Positions 54,739 through 64,000 of a DNA stretch of 64,000 nt are shown piece by piece. Position 1 is the first letter of the stretch; each line of letters starts with the position of its first letter. A model generated the notes under the pieces. That model saw nothing but the letters and a program-made list of their open reading frames with translations, was not told the DNA's origin and did no database searches. The position numbers were made by a program, and so were the translations under genes. Source of the stretch: Brachycybe producta (taxonomy: Eukaryota > Arthropoda > Diplopoda > Playtdesmida > Andrognathidae); contig JAUPFP010000034.1 in the NCBI GenBank assembly GCA_036925085.1, positions 1,689,501-1,753,500 on the forward strand, read 5' to 3'.

Positions 54739-57700
54739 TTTTCAAAAGTCAAAACTGTCAATTTTTTTCAACAATGTTTCATTTGAAGATTTTATAATTT
54801 TGGAACGTATTTTACACATGAAATGCAATAATTATTTTTTGTGAAAGAAAAGAATAAACTCATTAATTATTACAATTTATTGATTTTATTTATTTGTACA
54901 GAGTTTTGTTTTTTTGGCAAAACTTTTTTTTTTTTAAAAAAAAACTTTTTGTGGCAAAACTTTTAAAATGAACTTTTTTTAACAAAGTTATGCAAAAAGA
55001 AGCTAGTGTGGCCTACTGCTACTTGAATACTTAAATGAACGTTTTGTATTCTATATTTAGATATTTTTCATTGTTTTACCAAACAAAATTGACGACTTTG
55101 TAAACTGTTTCATGTCATGCAATTTCTACATTAAAGATTCAAAACACTAAAAGTCCTTTTTAGTATATAATTTATCTTCACTCCTGAGTCGAATTAATGT
55201 CTAAAATATCATTCATGAAGAATGGTGGTGGTCACTTTAATGTTAAAAACTACTCATTAATTATTCACATATAGTTTGAATTGGAGTTCGTTTAGTTGTT
55301 TTAAATATTTTATGTTTAAAAAAATATCAAATTCGCAGTTTGCTGCTAATTATTGGAAAATGTATTTTCTACAGTTTAGATAAAGCTAAAAAAAACGTTA
55401 AAATAGGCTAAACAAACTTTTTAAAATGCCATAGACTTCCGTGTAAATTCTAACTTGTGCACATGTTTTTCAGTACGTGGTCCACGTGCTGAATTTTTTT
55501 CACCTTTTTATAAATTCCTCACCACGCAATAATTCTGTTGTGACAAACATGCCTGGATCTCGGTTAGAAAATCCAGGCATGGTTCTTTTTTCTTTTTACT
55601 GTTCTTGGGGATCGGAAATTCCTATTTAAAGGGATAGTGATGCTTTCTTCTTTTTTGAAATAACTAATAACTTGACACAACAGCCAGTTGAAAATACGCT
55701 CTTTTTATTGAAACCACCGACTACATGGTTGATGATACACTTTGTATAAAAACCGACTAAATCCAAAGCATGATACAAGAATGCAAAGTCCGACACTTGG
55801 AAATATTTCTGAACTTCCGAGAAATATTTTCGATGTCCAAAAAGTGAAAACTCGAAAATCACAACATGCAATAAAACTGTGTCAGTCCTAAAACTGTGTA
55901 CAAGTGCCTCGAACCTGCCCTGTGTGTGTAGTTTTATTCTTTTGTTCCTTGGGAGAGGGGCCACTGTCAACCAGAGCTCAATCACAGATCAAACTGACCA
56001 GTGATTGACCCTGGTTCCAAAACACTACCATTTTTGGAACCAATTTCTAAGAATATTTAAATAATTTCGGAGAATTACCTCCAAAATTATTAGTTGTCAC
56101 CGATCATGAGAAACTCTGAATTTTCTGTCCAAAACTTCTAATTTTTGAAATTTTGTTTCTAAAATGCTGTCAACAGGGCAGTTTGAGACACCATGGGGTG
56201 CCATCTTCCAAAAGGCTCTGGAATGCACGGCCACATGCACACACATGCGGCTGGTGCGTGGGTGTGTGTGTGGTTCCACACTATCTCACTTAATGAGATG
56301 CATGGTCTTTTATACTGCACTGCTAATAATTTTTAGTCTTTTTTTTTTTTTTGAAATCTTGAAATTGAAGATTTGATTTTTTTTTATTATCATTTCTTTT
56401 GTTTAGAATTTTATAAATTCTTTAATCTTTGTGTTTTTTCAAGCTTGTAGTGACTTTTGTGGCCGGTTGAGCACCGACTGGACACATTTTCAGGCCTTTT
56501 TTAAGTGCAATTGAAACATTTTTGTGATTTTTAGAGTGGCGTGTTTCTACCTGTTAAGGCCCCAAGGTACTGTGTGATTTTAGGGCTCTTAGTGACAAGT
56601 GTTTTGATAGTTTTCAGTATTTTTGTTTAAAAAAAAAACATACTTTTGACTTTAGATGCTCCCGTAAATGGAGGAAAGGTGGGAGGAGAGTGCCTATAGC
56701 TAAACTTACCAAGCTGTTTGTTTAACAATGAATTTCACCCAATGTTGTTGTTAAACCCATCTTCAAATTTTGAAATTTCATCGGTTTTCATCATTTCTAA
56801 GCTTCTGAAAAAAAAAAGATTTCTTTTTTCTCGAAGTGTAATCCAACCATTTCCACACTCTTATGTTGCATTGAATATGTGACAGTGGATATACTGTAGA
56901 TTTCTATACTTGAGTAAGAGATATTACAAGGGGAAAAAAATGTTTTATCCACCATCAAGATTTTTTTTTGGCTTAAATTCAATTTTGTTCGTCTATGAAG
57001 ATTTTTTTTGTGTGTGTGCAAAGACTTGAAGGGCTTAAAAAGTAGGCCCTACTCCAAATGAAAGCAAAAGGTGTATCATTTTATTTTGATAAGTTTGTAG
57101 TCTCCTATCTTTTAATTGTGCGTACTCGGTTTTATCAAAGTAAGAGATTTTGTTGTTGTTGGAGTTTTTGTATATATATTTTTTTTTATTATTATTATAA
57201 ACGGATTATAATAATGATGAAAAACATATTCTGTACATTAAAAGAGAATATCATCTTTTTCTGTCTTATTTTGTGCATAAACCATATCTACTCCATTATA
57301 ATGATAATGATAATGATGATCTTGATGTTTTTTCAACAATAAATACAATAAAAAAATAGATCTTCAGAAAAGAACTTATTATTTATTTCCATTATATTTC
57401 TCCAGTCTTTTTCAGATAAAAGAAAAAAGTAATGTAAAAAAAAAATATCAGCCACAAATTGTCAATTGATTACTATAGATGACAAAATGTATAGTCATTA
57501 CTGCAATCTTAATTGACAATTATTATAAATGGGTGGTGTTCAGAGTGTTGTAGAGCATATATGATGTCTGGAAAATCGACTCTATTTCATTGGTTAGTTG
57601 TGTTAGGATTGGATTGAAGCCTCCATTACATGTTTTTTTTTTTTTTTCGAGAAGAAAATAGCATTTTTCTTGCTTTCGATAGTCAATAGTCATAGTATCA

Positions 57701-57860
57701 GATTCAATACTGTTATTTTTCATTAACGTTGGCTGTACTGTTATATTCAGGGTTCTAAGCAACATGGAAAACCTTGAAAATTCTAGGAGTGTTAAAGTTT
57801 CTAAGCACTTTTGAAATTGCTTGAGCAAACTTGAATGTGGTTAGGATCTGAACACCAAAT
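54739..57860. other. Noncoding AT-rich DNA
   Basis: No gene recognised. The less AT-rich stretch 55630-55990 carries a minus-strand frame of 119 codons without a recognisable domain. A hairpin ATGCCTGGAT / ATCCAGGCAT lies near 55550-55580. Homopolymers and AAT/ATG microsatellites fill 57150-57340. Confidence 0.35.
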
Positions 57861-57870
57861 CAAAAACTGC

Positions 57871-58312
57871 TCCATGCGCTCGTCGAGCACATCAAGCTCA
57901 TCGAGCGATTAAAGTCGTCGCTCGATGAAGAGTACTCAAAAAAGCAAAAAAAAAAAAGCAGAACAAAAATAAACATTCCGCCATTTTCTCAGCAAAAAGG
58001 AAGAGAAAACAAGCTCTAGCTCAAAAATTATACGAGGTGGATCTAAACGGATTTCAGATTCTGAAAGCACACACTTAGTTCTACCAATAACCAAGAACGT
58101 ATGTTTGGATGGCTGGTAGTTTTTTTTTTTTTGAGACGATATTTTTTGCCTTTTCTAGTGGCACTTTTAAAGTCAATAAAACGTTTTTCATTTTTGGCCG
58201 TGAAAGGCGCCAATCAAAATGCAAGTTATTCGTTCAATTCATTTTCGAGTGCTTAGTACGCAAACAGTTTCAAACGAGCAACGCGAACAAAAGAGGTGCT
58301 TAGGAACTGAAC
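57871..58312. mobile_element. Possible TIR element with ATGCG(C/T)TC ends
   Basis: The left ATGCGCTCGTCGAGCACATC and the inverted right ATGCGTTCAGTTCCTAAGCA CCTC share ATGCG(C/T)TC and a GCAC(A/C)TC word. GATGCGTTCAGTTCCTAAGC also occurs at 28476, so this end is dispersed. The internal CGAGC/GCTCG words form small hairpins. Confidence 0.4.
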
Positions 58313-59356
58313 GCATCATCTGTATAGGCATGACAAGTTCTTTATGAGCGTTGTTTGCACTAGAGTTCTACATTGACCAATTCGGTCCTTAACCATGGCC
58401 ATTAGCGAAATTTATTTTTTATTTCATGCCATTACAGTGTGCTATTTTGAAGCAGAAGACGTCTGATTTCGTTTGGCATTTTGTTGGCACACACTATGGG
58501 TTGCATACAGTGTATACTAGTTTGCAACGTGCAGTGCAGACGACACTACTGTAGATGTCCTACATCAACAATGTGAACATTAGTTGAGAGATGGGTGTGA
58601 TACCCTATTTCTCAGCTGGTACCTGACATTCATACTAACATGTGACTTATTTGGGAATACTTCTTTAGAGACAACCTGGGTGCCAGCCCAGCTATTTTGT
58701 TTTGGCTATGTGGTTGCCACAGTTGATAGATATTGGTTTGGTGGGTGTGCCCATGGGCATGAGTGGCCTAGAGCCTAACGGCAGATGGGCCAAAGTCATA
58801 TTTCACACTATGGAAAGTATAATTATCTGTTTCATTTTAGTGACATTGCTCAAAATCAGATGCTTTTTTTCCTGGAAAGGAGCTTTGTAACACACTAACA
58901 GCATGGTGATGCTCTTTCAGAGAAATAAAGGTTCAAAAATGTTTTAAGCTTATTAGGCCTACTTCAAAAAGGAAAAAGAGTATTGTGAAACTTTCAAGGG
59001 CAGTGTTGATTGACAATGCAATTCATGAGACTCTTGGTAAAATATTTACTTTATATGGTAGAGAATAAAATAAATTTAAGAGACCTGAATGAAGCCAACA
59101 AACAAAATTATTATATTCAAGGAATATAAAACTTACTCACATTTGTAGACCTGAGAGAATTTGTATACAAAATAATGATTGTCGTAATGCATTTTTTGCC
59201 ATATAAAACAGATTAATTTCATAATGTAGAAAAAGTGTTGATCATTTTTTTAAAAATTAATTATAAATTATAATGCACTTTTTAGCATTGCATATTTTAA
59301 AATATGTTTTGCTAAGAATTTTTTTCTCATGAATGTCTCTGTACTGAGGGAGAGGG
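58313..59356. other. Noncoding DNA
   Basis: The stretch 58450-58900 is less AT-rich than its surroundings. Open frames there have no recognisable domain. Nothing else seen. Confidence 0.35.
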
Positions 59357-59458
59357 ATCTTTTTAATGGGCCACTTTTTACCATTCTTTCATACAAATGT
59401 AAACGACATGTATATATTTGTATGAAAGAATTGGTAAAAAGTGGCCCATTAAAAAGAT
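59357..59458. repeat. Near-perfect palindrome, 44-bp arms
   Basis: ATCTTTTTAATGGGCCACTT at 59357 is matched by AAGTGGCCCATTAAAAAGAT ending at 59458. Pairing continues through TTTACCATTCTTTCATACAA with one mismatch, and the loop is about 14 bases. Confidence 0.85.
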
Positions 59459-59719
59459 GTTAATACCATGTCAATACCACTGGAAGATGCACAAGATTGC
59501 ACTTCATAAAACTCAAAAACAACTCAACTCAAAAAACACTTTTTTTTTGGGAAAATGAGTGTAAAGTTATATTTTTTGTATCTGAAACTCTATTGTAGGG
59601 GAGCCAAATGGATATTGTGAATAGTCAAAATGGTTTTTGCACTTTAAAAAGCTCAGCAAAATAAGCCATGAATCTTCTCTTAACTTTAAACTCATTTTTC
59701 CAAAAAGTGTTTTTTTTTA

Positions 59720-60300
59720 ATTGTGCCACTCTTCAAGCCGAGGTGCTACATGGAACCTCTTCAACCTACAGTTAAAATTATCGGCATTTAACACATATTT
59801 GTTCTTCTGAAAAATAGCAATCGTTGAGATGTGACACTTTCCATGTGATGTGCGATATTTGGGACAGGGGGCTGACTTCAGCCTCAATATTCCTAAAAAA
59901 AATGTTAGTGGGATCTTGTACCAAGCCAACTTCTAGTACATTGTACAAAGTTGTGTATATGGGTAGGGTTGACCACCCTAGAAAAAATGAACAGATTTTT
60001 GCACGAACAGACTCGTATTTTTGGTCATTTTTATCTAGGGTGAATCAACAATGGAATTTACTTCCAGAAGAAGTTGTGCATGGGGAATGTTTTGAATTAG
60101 GGAATTTATAAGATTGCAATTGAACGAGGCATAATATACCAATGCTGCCATTCAACTTGACATTATGTTTTGCATGAGGGATTGTTAAAGTAAGTGATAC
60201 AAGTTTATATTGACAATGCATTTCTATGCTGCAAAAAAAATGTTTCTGTGCCACAGGCCCACTGGGCTGCTTCCAGAGCAATTATTAAAATTCAAATATA
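59720..60300 (+). pseudogene. LINE reverse-transcriptase ORF C-terminal end, same family as 23960-24410
   Basis: The open frame 59824-60111 ends RTDSYFWSFLSRVNQQWNLL followed by PEEVVHGECFELGN and a stop. This corresponds to the WNxLPxxVV tail of non-LTR ORF2. The 24.2-kb minus-strand copy matches in protein and in downstream DNA (GGCATAAT, then TGGGCTGCTTCCAGAGCAAT). No reverse-transcriptase core is present. Confidence 0.7.
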
Positions 60301-61349
60301 TTTTTGTGGTTTTTTTTTACATGTGTTTCATTTTGCCAAACAAATAATGTAGATTTATTTAAATTTAAGTTAGTTAATTTCTTTTTTCAGATACTTTTTT
60401 TCTGCATGTTTATTGCTATGTTTTCTAGGTATAAATAAGTTGTATAGTTTCATTTATTTTTTTTTTTAAAAATACTTCTTGCTAAACAACAAATTCTACA
60501 AATTATTCTTAAGCATTTTTAAAAAATACAAAAAGGTTTAAAAATAAGAGTAAAAAAGATAATAGACTTTTTAAAATTCTTGAAATTCTTGTCATCTTTG
60601 AAGTGCATCATCATCATCCATTTAATTAATGTTATTCGCTATATAATACTGTTTATATTTTTATTTGCCTAAAACTTTGTGAATTTACTCATCAGTCTCT
60701 CAGGACTTACACCATTCTCATGACAACTGAAATTTCATTGTCAATTTTATAATAAATTTGTCTTATTTTTTCTTCCTATTTTGTATTTGTGATTGGCTTA
60801 CGTTTGAAATTAAATTAATCATTTTGTGTGGCTTTTGTATTAAGTTCAATTCTACCCTGTACCATTGTACAAGTTGTTTGATTTAGTAGCTTCATGTGGT
60901 CAATATGGGTTTTGTAAAACTAGAGTTAGAGATATTAACAAGATCATACAAACTCGTACAAACAAGACACTTTCCAATTTATTGATTAATATAAAAAAAA
61001 ACCAACCTCCTGTTTACTATTTGTTCATAAGAACACCTTTTTTTCTGTTGACTTTGTGGGTATTTTAAGCTTTTTAGAAATCTTTACCATCTGTTGTTCA
61101 TCTTATTCTATTGAGCTAGAAATTCAATAAAAAAAGTTTAGAACTTTTTTCTCCTCCTCTGAGTTATTTATTTTTTTCTATAATAATATTTTTTCTGTAT
61201 TTTTTTGCAGTCTAGTGATCATTTCTTAACTTCTTTTGTTTTGCACCTAACTCAAGAAATATTATTTCTTTCACTTTTGATTTTTAGTATGAAAAGAAAA
61301 AGAAAGAAAATCCGAAAAAAATAACCAAGTAATCGATAGCTAAAGCCTG
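60301..61349. other. Noncoding AT-rich DNA
   Basis: Nothing gene-like beyond chance frames. AATAAA signals are expected by composition. Confidence 0.4.
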
Positions 61350-62037
61350 GATCACACATGCGTAAAAACAACCAGAAAATTCAATTCAACTCAGTACATC
61401 TGCAATCAGCTCGAGGGCTATGTGGCAAAAGTTTAAACATCATCGTCAAATTGAATTCACTTAAAACAGAAACTATATGCTGGAAAATATTAATATAAAC
61501 ATAAAAACAAATTAGAATAAAGTTTCAGTTACTTTTCTGCTTTCCTTAGTGGTTTAGTGTTCTCATCTATTAAGATCCCACATGCAGAAAACGTCAAACG
61601 AAAATGTAACTGAATATAAAATACTGTGTGTCTTAATTTAAATAATTCTATTCTATTTATTTAGCAGAAAATAAGACCGAAAAAGTTAAAATGAATAGTA
61701 AAGTGTTATTTAAATTAGATAAATTATATTTTCAGTCGCATTTCAATCGGCGTTTTCTGCATTTGGGTTTATTCTTGGCCATAAAAACATTTTTTTGCAA
61801 AGCTCGTTTTTTAATTTAGAAGAGTGAAGAAAAAAAAGAATGAGAATTAGCCATAAAGAATAATGCTGCTGAAAGACGCTTTCTTATTGGCTGATAACAT
61901 GTAATTAATTCTGCATGACAAGAAATAATTTTACGTTTATTTCTTCATAATGTCAGCTTTATGAATAGAATGTAATTATTCAAATTAAAGACACAGTTCT
62001 TTTTCAGTTGAATTTTTTTTTCTGCATGTGTGATCCT
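61350..62037. mobile_element. TIR element with GGATCACACATGC ends
   Basis: The left CCTGGATCACACATGCGTAA and the inverted right GTTAGGATCACACATGCAGA share GGATCACACATGC. An internal segment (61370-61490) matches 5035-5200. Related ends occur at about 43899/44235 and at 63905-63925. No transposase recognised. Ends of the G-G-N-TCACAC type resemble Harbinger-like MITEs. Confidence 0.6.
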
Positions 62038-63890
62038 AACTTAAAAATAAAGTTGAACAGTTTTTGTTTGTTTCTTCAATAGACTTTTTTTATTCAACTC
62101 TTTATGAAATAAGCAACTTTTTTATAACTTGTGTTTGTGCTTTGTATTGTTATTAAACTTTACGCTTCAGAAGATATTATTCTCTATTAAAGAGATTAGA
62201 ATAATTTCATTGAATACAATTTAATAAAATCGCTAATCACCAATGATTAATTGCGATCTTTTACGTGAAAGTTAAAAATGTAAAAAAAAAAAATTAAAAG
62301 AATCTTGAAGAAAAGAAATTTTTTTTTGTTTTCTGTACATGGAAACAATTAAGTTTGAACTAAACTTGAAAAAAATATATGATTAAGTTAATTAATTATC
62401 GTGAAGCTAGACTCAATTATAATTTTTATAAAAAAATTTTAAAAAAAAGTAGATTGCAAAACAAAAGGAAACTTTTAATTGCGTTTGTAGACATTTCTAT
62501 AAGTAAATATCTTTGTATTATCACTTGTTAGTTTCTGCTAATTTAAAGTTAAACTGGGTCCTCAACTTGTGACATGTTGGGCCACTTAAAGAGCAAAAAT
62601 GCAATTTACTATTAACTAAAGTGGTTCGAAAGAGATGTTAAACGATGTCGACTTGAAAATACATTCAGTATGTTCAATTACTAGTCTAGTTTTTTAAAAA
62701 AAACTTCGAATTTTCTAAATGGTATTTCTGAAAAAAAAATTTTTTTTAAAGGTCACTTTAATTTATGCCGGGTATGCAAAATTGCTAATTTTCCACTTTA
62801 AAAATATTGTTTTACAATACATTCATCATAATCACTTAACTATATTCTAGTTAAATTTTGCTCTATCATTTCTTCTTTTAGAAAAAGTTGTAACATTATT
62901 TGTGTGAATTTAGCTTTACAGATTTACTTATGGCCCAACATTGAGTATCATTAGAGAGCCAATAAGTTGAGAATAGTTATTGAGAGAGAGAGGGAGAGAG
63001 AGAGCAGTGTCTACTTCAACTAATGATGAAGAAAGATTTCTTTCTTTCTTAAAAAACAAACAAATAAAACGTGTTTGGTATAAATCTTAGGATTTGAAAT
63101 TATTTCTCGAGAAATAAACCTATAGAAATGGAAATTGAAACGAATTGCGTTTTTTTGTGTGTGTGTGTGCAACTTGAATGAATGTCGAACTAGTTGTAAT
63201 CACAATCTCAGAACTATTATGTTTGATGATGTCTTTTCAGACGATTTTTTTATATTTTATTTGTGGCAATGAATCAATCTTTTTTAAGCTCTCACATCTA
63301 CCTTATATATATTATATAATACATAGGGTCCTATGTATATATATATTGTTTTGATTGATTTTTATTTTTATATATAGTTTTTTATATTTTTTTCTTCTTG
63401 TCTTTGTTTTTTTGTTTGTTTACATCTGACATTCTCAGTTCAGAGTATTGATAAATCGATCAGGCTATAATAATAAGCTTTTTTTTCAGCGTGTGTGTTC
63501 ATATGGGTGGTAGTGTTGTGATGAGGTGATTTTATTATCTTTTGTTTATTGAATGTGTGTGTGTGCCAACTTCCTGTGATGTTGTGTCAAAAAAAGCAGT
63601 TATCAATATTATAATAATGTCTAGAAAGATAATGTCTATAGAATTACGTGTATAGGGACATTCAGAAAATAACGTTTCTGAATCAAGTTGTGCCAATACA
63701 TTTGAATTAGGGATTATTTTTTCATTTTTCTGTTATGCCTTTTTTCTGCTGTTGCAAATGTAGCATCTTTGGTCTTAACAGGCACAGAAAAAAAGCTAAC
63801 TAAAAAAGTGATTGTAAATAGAATTTACCTAATTCGAAAACAAACAAAAAAATTGGAAGAAATTTAGCTTTTTTTTTTTTTTGGTCTTTT
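62038..63890. other. Noncoding AT-rich DNA
   Basis: A fragment of the CTTCTAG repeat family is at about 62560-62720. A (GA)n lies near 62980-63005, plus GT and TA microsatellites. No gene seen. Confidence 0.4.
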
Positions 63891-63899
63891 ATTTTCAGG

Positions 63900-64000
63900 T
63901 GACGTTTTCTGCATGTGGGATTTTTCTGGTGGTTTTTCAGTTTCTTGATTTCTCCTAAGGGAAGAATCAGACACATTGAAAAACCACCAGAAAACAGAAA
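63900..64000. mobile_element. Partial element cut by the window edge, with internal hairpin
   Basis: TTTTCTGCATGTGGGATTTT resembles the inverted right end of the 61350-62037 element. TTTCTGGTGGTTTTTCA (about 63924) pairs with TGAAAAACCACCAGAAAA near 63977-63994. The rest lies beyond 64000. Confidence 0.45.

Noticed and set aside
55626-55985. 119-codon minus-strand frame
   Set aside because: Composition is somewhat balanced, but no family is recognised and no splice structure or second copy supports it. It is left as unexplained DNA.

Overview
The window is AT-rich, gene-poor animal nuclear DNA. It has long A/T homopolymers, many microsatellites, old DNA transposons, LINE 3' ends and one convincing protein-coding exon. 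There is no operon structure, ribosome binding site or tRNA/rRNA gene. Invertebrate origin is an inference. It rests on the animal peptide-type GPCR exon, a transposase DNA-binding segment of a kind I associate with arthropod transposases, and degenerate CCTAA/TTAGG pentamers in two places (TTAGG is the arthropod-type telomere repeat). Low coding density implies a large genome. The species cannot be named from this sequence.

The only confident gene is a minus-strand first coding exon of a rhodopsin-like GPCR at 2634-2933. It encodes a glycosylatable N-terminus, TM1 and most of TM2, and ends at a GT donor. TM3-7 are not recognisable downstream, so the first intron probably runs beyond base 1. 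Two perfect TGACGTCA boxes lie 301 and 379 bp upstream of the ATG.

The rest is mostly mobile DNA, often nested. 0-3 kb: a Harbinger-like element containing a MITE and a satellite. 4.5-10 kb: small MITEs, a 26-bp minisatellite, a pogo-like element and two nested palindromic elements. 11-14 kb: a hAT-like element and an unusual inverted-minisatellite element. 14-18 kb: a composite with CTAG-hairpin ends around 2.4 kb of other DNA. 18-21 kb: palindromes and a dispersed fragment with a short coding-like stretch. 21.8-23.2 kb: two Harbinger-like elements. 24-26 kb: a LINE end and a foldback Tc1-like element. 26-34 kb: a dispersed CTTCTAG-containing repeat, related tandem arrays and T-rich DNA. 34.7-35.7 kb: the compact CTAG-hairpin element. 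36-44 kb: several MITE families. 45-46.6 kb: a hAT element containing a mariner-like element, a palindrome and a Helitron-like end. 47.4 and 52.1 kb: more inverted-minisatellite elements. 54 and 60 kb: LINE C-terminal remnants. 61-64 kb: another TIR family.

The most interesting signal is a set of loci where short GC-richer repeat units form inverted arms around a spacer. Three have 8-9 bp direct repeats at their outer edges: 13.26-13.81 kb, 26.70-26.91 kb and 52.12-52.65 kb. Two of these three have degenerate CCTAA DNA in the centre. They look like TIR transposons whose arms expanded into minisatellites. All similarities were judged by eye; no alignment or database search was run.
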